The notes beneath the pieces were generated by a model. That model was not told where the DNA came from, did no database searches, and worked only from the letters and a program-made list of their open reading frames with translations. Source: Chthoniobacterales bacterium (GTDB lineage: Bacteria; Verrucomicrobiota; Verrucomicrobiia; Chthoniobacterales; JAATET01). From it: DNA of 64,000 bases. The stretch is from assembly GCA_036569045.1 (NCBI GenBank), contig DATCRI010000007.1:104369-168368 (forward strand). Reading direction: 5' to 3'. The position numbers and the translations under genes are program-made. This document shows positions 35,213 through 42,994 of the stretch, in pieces. How positions within the stretch are numbered: the stretch's first letter is position 1; the number at the start of each line of letters is the position of its first letter.

Positions 35213-36604
35213 TCAGGCCAGATCTCGTTGCAACTCTGACGACGATGCTTCCATGGCCTGTGTTCCGGGCGGGTTCGTATACCAGCCGCCGTAGGTGAAG
35301 TCGGTGCCTTTGGACGCGTCGAAATCGCCGAGATCCTCCCGCACCTTGAGGTTTGTATACATGCCGCCCATCGTGATGTAGCCGTGAGGGCCCTGCGAGC
35401 CGACCATCGGCACGCTGTTCTTCGGGATTTTCATACCCATGTCGCCCATGTCCCCCATGCCGTCCTGTCCCATCGTCATGTAACCGGGCAGGAACTGCCG
35501 GACACGCTTGTCGAGCTTGCCGGGATCGATGCCGACCAAATTCGGCGTGCCGTGCCCCATTTGATTCATGACGTGATGAATCATGTGGCAGTGCATCGCC
35601 CAGTCGCCTGGGTTGTCGGCGGCGAACTCCACCGTCCGAGTCGATCCGGTCGGCACAAGCACGGTCGTCTCCGGCCATTGCCCGGCCTCCGGAATCAGAC
35701 CGCCATCTGTTTCTACGATCTTCCACGCGTGACCGTGGACATGGATGGGGTGGTGATCCATTGCGGACAAATTTCCGATACGAATGCGCACGCGGTCACC
35801 GAGCTTCGCGAGCAGCGGCGCGGTGCCAGGATAGGCGCGTCCGTTCAGGGTGAGCGTGTTGAACTCGACCATTTCATTCGGGTCGGGACGGCGAGTGCCG
35901 ACGTTGATGCGCCACTCGCTGAGCATGTAGACGTAGTCACGGTCGGGCGGCGGACCTTTCGACTTGTGGGGATGAATGATGAACATGCCGAGCATGCCCA
36001 TGGCCATCTGTGTCATCTCGTCGTGGTGCGAGTGATACATGAACGTGCCGTGCTGCCAGACCGTGAACTCGTATTTGAAAGTCTTGCCTGGATCGATGGG
36101 TGCCTGACTCAGCCCACCCACGCCGTCCATGCCACTGGGGAGGAGAATGCCGTGCCAGTGGATGCTGGTGGCGGCCGGGAGCTTATTCGTGACATAGATG
36201 CGAATCCGATCCCCTTCGACGCATTCGATGGTCGGTCCATGAACGCTGCCGTTGAAGCCCCAGCAGAACGCACGCAATTCGTCGTTGTCTTTGGTTTTGG
36301 GCACGAAGACGTGATCGACCTCTTCGCACGTCAGATGAAACACCTTCACGCCGTCCACAATCCTGAACGGCAACGTTGAGCCGTTGAGTGTGACAGTGGG
36401 TTTGTAGTCCACGCCAGGACGGCCAGGCGCAAGCGGCGGCTTTTTCCAAACCGGCGAATAGGTCTTCTCGACGCTTACGGACGATCGCTGTTCGTCGGAT
36501 GCGGCCTGAGGTGTCTGCTGGCCATGGAGAATGGAAGGAAGAGCCGCAGCTCCCGCCAGAAACGCCGAGCCGCTCACAAAATTTCGTCGAGTCAGGGGAT
36601 TCAT
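35213..36604 (-). CDS. copA: Multicopper oxidase, CopA-type
   Basis: Predicted 463 aa from ATG 36604. The N-terminal RRNFVSGSAFLAGAA is a Tat signal, as expected for a folded copper protein sent to the periplasm. Copper ligands are visible in HWHGILLP, YHSHHDEM, HPIHVHGHAW and HCHMIHHVMNQM, giving the four canonical motifs for T1 and T2/T3 copper. A Met-rich stretch (MGDMGDMGMK, about residues 405-415) may bind Cu(I). Such enzymes oxidise Cu(I) to less toxic Cu(II). Start overlaps the stop of the TolC-type gene by 3 bp (ATGA), so the two are coupled; it is the last gene of the island. Confidence 0.9.
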   Translation of the reverse strand: MNPLTRRNFVSGSAFLAGAAALPSILHGQQTPQAASDEQRSSVSVEKTYSPVWKKPPLAPGRPGVDYKPTVTLNGSTLPFRIVDGVKVFHLTCEEVDHVFVPKTKDNDELRAFCWGFNGSVHGPTIECVEGDRIRIYVTNKLPAATSIHWHGILLPSGMDGVGGLSQAPIDPGKTFKYEFTVWQHGTFMYHSHHDEMTQMAMGMLGMFIIHPHKSKGPPPDRDYVYMLSEWRINVGTRRPDPNEMVEFNTLTLNGRAYPGTAPLLAKLGDRVRIRIGNLSAMDHHPIHVHGHAWKIVETDGGLIPEAGQWPETTVLVPTGSTRTVEFAADNPGDWAMHCHMIHHVMNQMGHGTPNLVGIDPGKLDKRVRQFLPGYMTMGQDGMGDMGDMGMKIPKNSVPMVGSQGPHGYITMGGMYTNLKVREDLGDFDASKGTDFTYGGWYTNPPGTQAMEASSSELQRDLA

Positions 36605-37989
36605 TTCTTTTGTTTGGGGACGATGTTCTTGTCGGTCGAAGAACGGGGATTGAGGGAGCCTCCCACGGCTTTTTCGAGTTCGGCACGCGTAATCCAATAT
36701 TCGCGAAGCGCATCGATGTAGGCTCGCTCCACGCGCAGTTCTTCGGCCTTCGCCGTGAAGAGCTCGAACGGGCTGATCTGCATCGCGTTATATTGAAGGA
36801 TGCTTTGGTTCACGATCTTGATGCGCGCGGGCAGCAGCACCCCGTGATAAAAGTTCGAGCGTTCGCCCAGGTCCGCAAGGCGACGATTGAACTTGCGTGT
36901 GTCAGCACGAATGTCGATGGCAAGGTCCTCGAATTCAGCGGACGCGCGCCGGAGCTGCGTCTGACCTTTCGCGATCCTTGCCTGGCCTTGATTGAAAATC
37001 GGTAGCTCGATGCGGAACTGCGGCCCCATGTTGAGCGCGCCATCCACATCGCGCTCTCCGGCAAAGCCAAAGTCGAGCACCGGCACCCAGCGGAAGGTTT
37101 TCGTGAGACCGAGTGCGGAAACCAGCGACGTCAAATCGCGCTGCGCGGCCCGCAGGTCGAGGCGATTGGAGACGGCGAGCGACTCCAGTCGCGGTTGCGA
37201 GAAGGTTTCTTTCCGCGGCATGGGAAGATCGCCTTCGATTTCCCAATCCGTCTGCGAGCCCCAGAGCCCAAGCAGCTTGTTGAGTTCCTCGCGGTGCTCG
37301 TCGAGCTCCGTTTCGGACTGCTGGATATCGAGCCTCCCTTCGCTGTAGGTGGACTGCATCTGCAGCAAGGCAAGTTCGGTGATGTTGCCCGCCTTGAATT
37401 GCTTCTGGGAGAGTTCGAGTGACGTCGAAGTCGTCTCCTGGATGACCTTCAGCCGCCCGAGAAGCTGCTGCTCGGCCTGTGCGGAAAAGTATTCGCGCTT
37501 CACGTCCGCAACGAGGCCGAGCACCTGCGCCGCCACGCGCAATTGCGCCGCCTCGAGCGCTTCTTCCGAGACGCGCTTCTTGAGCGGAATCATGACGATC
37601 TGCACGAATTCCTGCGCGACGAGCCACGCGTAGCGATTGAGCGTGTCGGCCGTGAATGGAAACTGGACCTCGAATTCGATCGAGGGATTCGGAACCGTGA
37701 CCGCCTCGAGCACGTCGGCGCTCGCGACACCGATCTCCTCGAACGTGGCCTGCAGTTTGCGGTTGTTGAGAAGTGCGATCTGGACCGCGCTGGATACGGT
37801 GAGCGGCTTTCGCAGCAGACGCCTGACGACTATCGCGGCTTCGGCACGCGCGGCTTCGTCCTTTTGCCACAGAACGTCGGCTCCGGTCCGGGCGCGCACC
37901 TCGGTTTCGGTGCGCCCGGCATCGTTCTTCGGCCTGGCCTGAAGCGGCAATGCGATCGTGGTGAGCAATGCGAGGGCCGTCAGTCTCAT
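36601..37989 (-). CDS. TolC-family outer-membrane efflux protein
   Basis: Predicted 462 aa with signal peptide (residues 1-18). Two OEP repeats of long helices are seen (VSSAVQIALLNNRKLQATFEE, then LRVAAQVLGLVADVKREYFSA; second repeat from about 275), as in TolC and CusC. It forms the outer-membrane exit duct of tripartite pumps. No RND pump or membrane fusion protein gene is adjacent, so it must work with distant partners or alone. It is coupled to the multicopper oxidase by a 4-bp ATGA overlap. Confidence 0.8.
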   Translation of the reverse strand: MRLTALALLTTIALPLQARPKNDAGRTETEVRARTGADVLWQKDEAARAEAAIVVRRLLRKPLTVSSAVQIALLNNRKLQATFEEIGVASADVLEAVTVPNPSIEFEVQFPFTADTLNRYAWLVAQEFVQIVMIPLKKRVSEEALEAAQLRVAAQVLGLVADVKREYFSAQAEQQLLGRLKVIQETTSTSLELSQKQFKAGNITELALLQMQSTYSEGRLDIQQSETELDEHREELNKLLGLWGSQTDWEIEGDLPMPRKETFSQPRLESLAVSNRLDLRAAQRDLTSLVSALGLTKTFRWVPVLDFGFAGERDVDGALNMGPQFRIELPIFNQGQARIAKGQTQLRRASAEFEDLAIDIRADTRKFNRRLADLGERSNFYHGVLLPARIKIVNQSILQYNAMQISPFELFTAKAEELRVERAYIDALREYWITRAELEKAVGGSLNPRSSTDKNIVPKQKK

Positions 37990-37994
37990 GGGCG

Positions 37995-38255
37995 TCAGTG
38001 GTTCATCCCCGGCATTCCTGGCATGTCCGACATATTGTCGGAGCCGGAGTCAGGGGGCGTCGATGATGGCCCGGTTGAAAGAAGCTCGTCCGTGGTGCAC
38101 GTGGCCTCATCGGCGGAAAGCGAGTCGCGAGGCCGCACGGGGGCGGGGGCCGCATCCGGGCTTGCCGGATGAGTAGGTGGGAGCTTCGGAAGCGAGGTCA
38201 CAGCACACGCGCTCAGTGCGAGTGCAACACCGAGAAGGAAGAGGCGCTTTATCAT
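37995..38255 (-). CDS. Met-rich lipoprotein
   Basis: Predicted 86 aa. Lipobox LSAC at about residue 17 marks an outer- or inner-membrane lipoprotein. The rest is a Pro/Ser-rich linker ending with DNMSDMPGMPGMNH, whose Met/His spacing suits Cu(I)/Cu(II) binding. Its ATG overlaps the stop codon of the upstream four-TM gene (ATGA) and the TolC-type gene starts 5 bp after its end. No family recognised. Confidence 0.6.
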   Translation of the reverse strand: MIKRLFLLGVALALSACAVTSLPKLPPTHPASPDAAPAPVRPRDSLSADEATCTTDELLSTGPSSTPPDSGSDNMSDMPGMPGMNH

Positions 38256-38744
38256 GAATGGTCGTGAAGTGGCTCGGTCCGTTGAGGGGCAGTGGCGGAG
38301 CGAAACTCGGTGTGTCTCACCAATCCGCCCGGCTGCGCAATATACCCGGAAACTCCCGTGCAGATCACGGCGGCAATGGCGGTCGCGGCTGCCAGGGGAA
38401 TACCGGCCCTCGGCCATCTTTTCGGAAAAGCGATGGCGAGACCGGCCCATGGCGTAAAACGTCCAGACGGTTTTGTCCGCCCGATCCATGTGCTCATCCA
38501 GCCAGTCGGAGCCATCGTAGTCGGAGATCTTGCGGATCGATTTATACGCGTCTGATCCGGTTTCGTAGACAGGCCACGCCGAGATTCCGGCAACGAGCAC
38601 GATCACAAGGCCGGGCAACAGCGCCGCGCGTGAGCGCAGCGCCAAGCCGACGAGCAATGCCAAAACCCCCATCGCCGTGCCGATGATGGGCAGGTGATTG
38701 ATGAGGATGTGGAGATAGCCCGGATGCTGGAGTTCCGAGAACAT
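38252..38744 (-). pseudogene. Four-TM membrane protein gene with +1 frameshift
   Basis: From ATG 38744 the first 100 codons encode ILINHLPIIGTAMGVLALLV and two more hydrophobic segments. Near 38441-38448 the frame must shift by one base (GGGCC tract) to continue as GLAIAFPKRWPRAG and a fourth membrane segment. The second frame ends at a TGA that overlaps the next gene's ATG, the usual coupling in this operon, so it is the true C-terminus. The total of 493 nt equals 3x164+1. It resembles the membrane proteins with an HLPIIG motif near copper genes. Sequencing error, pseudogene or slippage are possible. Confidence 0.6.
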
Positions 38745-38790
38745 AGAGTCAGCGGCGGCGCGCCACTCAGACGCACCGCCGCACGTGGAA

Positions 38791-39081
38791 TTACATGTTG
38801 CTCATCGAGTGGCCCGATGATTTCGATCCTGCAGCAGCCTCGTTGAACTTCTTCATGGCTGCGGCGGGGTCCTTGTCGAACTGCTTCTTGCAGTCCTTGC
38901 AGCACAGCTTGATCTCCTGGCCTTCGTAGGTGAAGACGACGGGCTTGCCCATCTCTCCGAGCTTTTCGCCAGAAATGAAGCACGTCGTGAGCGGGTAAGG
39001 CTTCGGCGTGGGATCGGCGGCTTTGACGGTGAGCGGAGCAGCGATCATCGCGATGGCTGCGAGCAGGCAGGTGATTTTCAT
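38791..39081 (-). CDS. Exported YHS/TRASH-like metal-binding protein
   Basis: Predicted 96 aa from ATG 39081. Signal peptide (residues 1-21), then TCFISGEKLGEMGKPVVFTYEG and IKLCCKDCKKQFD, which fit a YHS/TRASH-type metal-binding unit with Cys at the first strand and CCxxC in the second. Such small domains bind copper or other soft metals. The gene lies within the metal island between the two frameshifted genes. Confidence 0.7.
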   Translation of the reverse strand: MKITCLLAAIAMIAAPLTVKAADPTPKPYPLTTCFISGEKLGEMGKPVVFTYEGQEIKLCCKDCKKQFDKDPAAAMKKFNEAAAGSKSSGHSMSNM

Positions 39082-39115
39082 GGTGGTGTATATATGTGGT
39101 GTTGAGGCGAGAGCA

Positions 39116-39476
39116 TTAGCAGTGCGAGCAGCCACCGACGCGGATGGTCGAGCCGGGAGCGGCTTGCACCGTTGTGGAATAGTGGCCAACGCGGCTGCGG
39201 ACGATCGGGCGGCGGTTCGAGTAGGTCACCCGCGTTGTCTTGCACGAGACCATTTTGCCTTCCGGGGAATAGACGCAGACGCGAATCGTTCCGCCGCTAC
39301 ATCCAAGACCGAGAGTGCGAGCCACCGCCCCCCCCCACACGAATCCCCTTTTCCGCGGAGGAAACGTGAGCGGTGACATTTCGGCTGCCGGTGGCAACCG
39401 CGACAGGAGTTCCAGCGAACGCCGCGGAGGAGCCGAGCATCAAGGCTGCGGCGGCAAGGGGTGTTACAACTTTCAT
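39116..39476 (-). pseudogene. Small exported Cys-rich protein, frameshift at a G9 tract
   Basis: The gene starts at ATG 39476 with a signal peptide (PLAAAALMLGSSAAFAG). The frame reaches a run of nine G on the coding strand (39328-39336) and reads out into a stop, but shifting one base restores LGLGCSGGTIRVCVYSPEG and a C-terminus GGCSHC ending at TAA 39116. Length 361 nt is 3x120+1. The four Cys suggest disulfide or metal binding. Homopolymer length error or phase-variable slippage are both possible. Confidence 0.55.
39328..39336. repeat. Nine-base C/G homopolymer in a coding region
   Basis: The plus strand carries nine consecutive C. It lies exactly where the reading frame of the small Cys-rich protein breaks. 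A change of one base would restore the full frame. Confidence 0.8.
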
Positions 39477-39659
39477 ACCGTTGCAAACGAGGCCCCGATG
39501 AAAATCCCTCACGATTTTTTGAGAAATTTTTTCTGATATGGACGGCGTGGCTCTGGCCGGCGTCCATAACCGGAACGCGGCCCAGAGCTGTCGTCGCGCC
39601 CGGGACGGAATGGCTAATTTGGGATAAAGAGCATCGAGAGGCGTCGAGCCTCCGAGATG

Positions 39660-40397
39660 TCAGTGCCCTTTGGCGATCATCCACACCGCCATTGCCATCA
39701 TCATGAGATTCTCGGTCAGGGAAATAAACCCAAGCGGCACGGCGCTGCCGCCCCCGACACAGGCGCATTTCAGGTCGCGCTTTTCGATGTATACGGCCTG
39801 GATAATCGAAATCGCGCCAACGCTGCTGACGAAAAGGGCGACGGGCGCGGCGACCCACGTCGCCCATCCTGCAATCATCAGGATACCAGCGCCCGCTTCG
39901 ACAAAAGGATACACATACGAGTAAGGCACATATCTCCGGGCGATCAGGTCGTATTGAACGAAGCTCGTGGCAAAGGAGAGCAGGTCCTGGAGTTTGAGAA
40001 TCCCCAAAACGCACATGCTGAAAGCCACGAAAAGCTCAAGGATCCGAACCGGGACGAGCGAACCGTATGAGCCCCAAGTCACGGCTGCCGCCATTAGCAG
40101 CGTGACGGAGAAAACCGCAATTACCGGCTGATAGGTTTTTCCCTCTCTTGGATCGGGGCCCTTTCCAAGATACTCGCGAAGCGCGTCGTAGCCGCCGAGA
40201 TGTTTGCCCTCCAGAAAGATTTGTGGGGTTTCGTCGTAGCCGTGCTTCTTCTTGTATTCCTCGTTTTCCTCTTTCGTCCGCAGATGGTGATCTTCGACCT
40301 CGTAGCCGCTGCGCCTCAAAAGATCGAGGGACTTGATTCCCCAGGGACAAAGGTGATTCGACGTCACCATCCGATAAACTGTCGCGTGTTTTTTCAT
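39660..40397 (-). CDS. Glutaredoxin-MauE/DoxX membrane fusion protein
   Basis: Predicted 245 aa from ATG 40397, with a strong ribosome-binding site GGAGG 7 bases upstream. Residues 1-80 form a glutaredoxin-like domain with active site CPWG (a single thiol in place of CPYC) and TPQIFLEGKHLGGYDAL. Residues about 95-245 hold four membrane segments of MauE/DoxX type (redox-associated). It may move electrons or disulfides across the inner membrane, supporting metal-binding protein folding. It follows MerR in the island after 127 bp. Confidence 0.75.
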   Translation of the reverse strand: MKKHATVYRMVTSNHLCPWGIKSLDLLRRSGYEVEDHHLRTKEENEEYKKKHGYDETPQIFLEGKHLGGYDALREYLGKGPDPREGKTYQPVIAVFSVTLLMAAAVTWGSYGSLVPVRILELFVAFSMCVLGILKLQDLLSFATSFVQYDLIARRYVPYSYVYPFVEAGAGILMIAGWATWVAAPVALFVSSVGAISIIQAVYIEKRDLKCACVGGGSAVPLGFISLTENLMMMAMAVWMIAKGH

Positions 40398-40524
40398 AGT
40401 CGTTTCCCTCCTCATTGCCCTCTCGCGGGCTTTCTTAAAAAATTGCTTCGTGATTGTTGATCTAAGTGATCGCTTGTGAATTGCCGGGTGACTGCGCCAT
40501 CCCGATGCAATGGACGGCGCTTTC

Positions 40525-40935
40525 CTACTGATCGTTCTCCAGCGCAGTGATGATGGGGCAATCGACGACCGAGCCCCGGCCATCGCACGCGGAGGAAACC
40601 GATGCGAGCGTGTCCCGCATGCGCATCAGGTCGCGAATCTTGCCTTCGATTACCGTGAGTTTGTCCACGGCGAGACGTTTCACCCGAGAGCGATTGCGCG
40701 CGGGAGCCGCCCGCAATGAGAGAAGTTCGGCGATTTCTTTGAGCGAGAATCCCAGCTCTTGCGCGCGCTTGATGAATCGGAGTCTGACCACGTCCGCACT
40801 GGGATATTGACGATAGCCCGCCGCCGTGCGCCTTGGCTTTTTCAGGAGTCCGCTGCGTTCGTAAAATCGCACCGTTTCAAGATTGACGCCCGCTTCTGCA
40901 GCGAGGGCGCCTGTGGTCAAAAAATCGGTTTCCAT
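40525..40935 (-). CDS. MerR-family regulator
   Basis: Predicted 136 aa. The N-terminal DNA-binding domain LTTGALAAEAGVNLETVRFYERSGLL is typical of MerR. The dimerisation helix follows (about 80-115), and the C-terminus ACDGRGSVVDCP carries the two Cys of the MerR metal loop, but Cys82 of mercury-type MerR is absent (NRSRV), so Hg(II) is an unlikely signal; Cu(I), Zn or other thiophilic metals are possible. A MerR-type promoter lies directly before the gene, consistent with self-control. Confidence 0.85.
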   Translation of the reverse strand: METDFLTTGALAAEAGVNLETVRFYERSGLLKKPRRTAAGYRQYPSADVVRLRFIKRAQELGFSLKEIAELLSLRAAPARNRSRVKRLAVDKLTVIEGKIRDLMRMRDTLASVSSACDGRGSVVDCPIITALENDQ

Positions 40936-40942
40936 GCTTCGA

Positions 40943-40973
40943 GCCTAAACCCTGTAGTTATGTCCGGGGTCAA
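40943..40973 (-). promoter_or_regulatory. MerR-type promoter/operator with 19-bp spacer
   Basis: On the minus strand, TTGACC (40973-40968) and TTAGGC (40948-40943) are separated by 19 bp, the long spacer that MerR proteins distort to activate transcription. The spacer contains an imperfect dyad (CCGGAC...CTACAGG). The -10 lies 8 bp before the merR ATG, so a transcript would have a very short leader. The geometry matches mer/cue-type promoters. Confidence 0.65.
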
Positions 40974-41030
40974 GGCGTGATTTCCATTTTGAATGAACGG
41001 AATATCGCGAGGGATGCCTCGCAGGTTCGG

Positions 41031-41588
41031 TCAACTGACCTTCAGAACCTTTTCCAACCGCCGCCTCGCCCGATAAACGCGGGCCTCCACAGCCTTCGGA
41101 GATATTCCCAAGCGTTCGCCAGCCTCGATTTGCGAAAGCCCATCCAACGCGGTGAGAATCAGTGGAACCTTCAGGTCATGGGGAAGCGCGTCGATGGCCT
41201 TTCGGACATCGTCGAGCGTCTCGTGAGTGACGGCGGTCTGATCCGGAGCCGCTTGGTTCGATGGCAGCTCCAGAGGTTTCTCGCCTTCGTAGATCGAGCG
41301 GGTTTGTCCCGCTTCCTTGTGTGACTTGCTGCGGGCATGGTCCCGGCACAGATTCGCCGCGATCGTATAGAGCCAGGTCACAAATTTCGCGTTGGGCTTG
41401 AACGAACGAATGTTCAAATACACGCGAACGAAGGCTTCCTGCGTGAGATCCTCGGCATTGAGCACATAGCGGTAAATGAACGAGAAGAGTGGTCTCTTGT
41501 GCCGCCCCATCAACTCGTCGAGCGCGGCGTCATCGCCATTCTGCAGCGCCTCTACGAGAGAAAGGTCTGCGTCCGACACCGCGATCAA
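41031..41588 (-). CDS. ECF RNA polymerase sigma factor
   Basis: Predicted 185 aa, starting at TTG 41588, which overlaps the stop of the sensor gene by 4 bp; an internal GTG three codons later is possible. Region 2 reads LFSFIYRYVLNAEDLTQEAF, and FVTWLYTIAANLCRDHAR is the -10 recognition helix; region 4 has LSQIEAGERLGISPKAVEAR. It is the last gene of a three-gene unit with an anti-sigma-like protein and a CnrX-like sensor, an order resembling CnrYXH. It probably directs transcription of metal-response genes. Confidence 0.9.
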   Translation of the reverse strand: MIAVSDADLSLVEALQNGDDAALDELMGRHKRPLFSFIYRYVLNAEDLTQEAFVRVYLNIRSFKPNAKFVTWLYTIAANLCRDHARSKSHKEAGQTRSIYEGEKPLELPSNQAAPDQTAVTHETLDDVRKAIDALPHDLKVPLILTALDGLSQIEAGERLGISPKAVEARVYRARRRLEKVLKVS

Positions 41589-42028
41589 TGACTGTCGTCC
41601 GAATTCGAGCGAAGAGCGGCCGCCGTGAGCTGAAGCAATTTTTCAAACTGCGTCGGCGTGAGGACCGCCTTCATAGCAAACACATGCGCGATGGTTTCCA
41701 TCTGCAGTTGTCCCTGGGCGGCGTGAATCTTTTCGATGGCGGCATTGACGCGCGCCGAGTCTTGTTGATCCGTGAGGATGACGTCCGCCAGCTCTCCGTT
41801 GGCCTCGCGGATTCTCTGACTCAGGACGGCCTTGCGTTGCTCGAATGCGTTTTCGATGGGCTCTAGCGTCCGCTCCTGCTCGTTCGTGGCCCCGAGTTCC
41901 TTGTGGATCCACTCATGAGTTCCCGATGCACGCTGGGGATGAAAAAGCATCCGGGTGAGCATGCAGCTCGCGCTCGCAACCAGAGCGACGACCAGGAGCA
42001 GTCCAATAAATTGAAAGGTCTTCTTCAC
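41585..42028 (-). CDS. CnrX-like periplasmic metal sensor
   Basis: Predicted 147 aa from GTG 42028. A signal anchor (residues 1-25) precedes a four-helix periplasmic domain. CnrX of Cupriavidus metallidurans binds Ni/Co through H42, H46, E63, H119 and M123; here H38 and H42 (THEWIHKEL), E59, H115 and M119 (IAHVFAM) have identical spacings, each shifted by four, so the whole site is kept. CnrX controls an anti-sigma factor so that an ECF sigma is released on metal binding; the neighbours fit that. The next gene starts within its stop codon. Copper is also possible as ligand. Confidence 0.75.
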   Translation of the reverse strand: MKKTFQFIGLLLVVALVASASCMLTRMLFHPQRASGTHEWIHKELGATNEQERTLEPIENAFEQRKAVLSQRIREANGELADVILTDQQDSARVNAAIEKIHAAQGQLQMETIAHVFAMKAVLTPTQFEKLLQLTAAALRSNSDDSH

Positions 42029-42354
42029 TTGGATTGTCCGATCAAGGTCGACGGAAGCGACGGCGCGTTGGCGGCGAAGATCGACATTTCGGAGGCGCTC
42101 CTCGAAGAAGCTCCAGCACTTTCAAGGGAACCTACGCTGATCGCAATCGCGACCGTGACCATTGCCGCCGAAAATGCCCCGGCTGGACGAAACAAGATCG
42201 CCAACAGGCCATCCAAGATCGACGTCTTGCTCGCAGTCGCGCGCCGCTCTCGAATCGCCCGCCAAACGTTCGTTTCAAAATTCGCAGGGAGAGCCGGAGC
42301 CTGGCTTTCGCGTCCAAGCTTTTCCAAGGCTTCATCGAGACTTCTGTTCCTCAT
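42025..42354 (-). CDS. Putative anti-sigma factor, membrane protein
   Basis: Predicted 109 aa from ATG 42354; a TTG at 42366 is an alternative. The layout is an N-terminal cytoplasmic part (about 55 residues, containing LDEALEKLGRE and FETNVWRAIRERR), one membrane segment (about 62-80, FSAAMVTVAIAISVGS) and a short periplasmic tail. That layout, and its place just before the CnrX-like and ECF genes with a 4-bp overlap, suggest a CnrY-like anti-sigma factor. No sequence signature of CnrY is recognised, so the call relies on context. The gap to tRNA-Ser (about 235 bp) holds its promoter region. Confidence 0.5.
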   Translation of the reverse strand: MRNRSLDEALEKLGRESQAPALPANFETNVWRAIRERRATASKTSILDGLLAILFRPAGAFSAAMVTVAIAISVGSLESAGASSRSASEMSIFAANAPSLPSTLIGQSK

Positions 42355-42589
42355 GATCTTCTTCAACGAAGCATTTTTCGCGATCCCTCAAAATCTTTTA
42401 CCGGTGCTCAAGCGAGCCTGCCGGGCAGATTTTTGATCGAAATCAAATAATCATGTGCGATTCGACGAAATCATGAGGGGTGAAGAGCGTGCCGTCTTTT
42501 AACCGGATGAAACCACAAGACGTGGCCCAAACATCAACCGAAAGACACACCATGAAACCCTGAATCGAACACTCAGGCGGTGGGATAAA

Positions 42590-42681
42590 TGGCGGAAGGG
42601 GTGGGATTCGAACCCACGGTGAGTTTAACCCCACGCACGATTTCGAGTCGTGTGCCTTAAACCGGACTCAGCCACCCTCCC
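42590..42681 (-). tRNA. tRNA-Ser (CGA)
   Basis: The reverse strand folds as a 92-nt type II tRNA including encoded CCA: acceptor GGGAGGG/CCCTTCC, discriminator G, long variable arm, anticodon loop CTCGAAA with anticodon CGA, and T arm GTGGG-TTCGAAT-CCCAC. The 3' end points toward the metal island, whose first gene starts about 235 bp away. Confidence 0.95.
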
Positions 42682-42994
42682 TTCTGAATTTTAACGATTT
42701 CCAATTCCGGATTTTACCCTGCATTGACTTTCTATACGGTCGTTATCTCCGGTTGTTGCCAGGGGCGTTGCAGCCGCCCGAAAACAAGCCGAAGAAAAAC
42801 CCCGCCTGAGAGTCAACCCAAGTCCAGTTTCTCTATCGAGATCAGAACCCGGGAAACTACGTGCGCACCCATGCGGGGAGCAAGGAAAATTGGACAAGTC
42901 TCCGCACAAAACTTCTCTCCGTTGCCAAAAATCGCATGAAGGACCCCGTGGACGCCGCCGAAGGAAACGCCGCGCAATGAGCGAGTAGCGAGGG
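42682..42994. other. 313-bp intergenic region
   Basis: No convincing gene was found. The segment 42690-42720 is AT-rich and includes TAAAAT on the tRNA strand, a possible -10 for tRNA-Ser. The remainder has no clear structure. Confidence 0.4.

Larger units (their letters stand above)
35213..42354 (-). other. Metal-resistance island on one strand
   Basis: Eleven consecutive genes on the minus strand concern metal or redox handling: anti-sigma-like protein, CnrX-like sensor, ECF sigma factor, MerR, glutaredoxin-MauE fusion, a small Cys-rich exported protein, a CxxC metal-binding exported protein, a four-TM protein, a Met-rich lipoprotein, a TolC-type protein and a multicopper oxidase. Codon use looks less GC-biased by eye than in flanking genes, and tRNA-Ser lies beside one end, which suggests horizontal gain. 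No direct repeats marking the ends were found. Confidence 0.5.

Noticed and set aside
42443..42634. A short frame between the metal island and tRNA-Ser
   Set aside because: It overlaps the tRNA gene and lacks protein-like composition.
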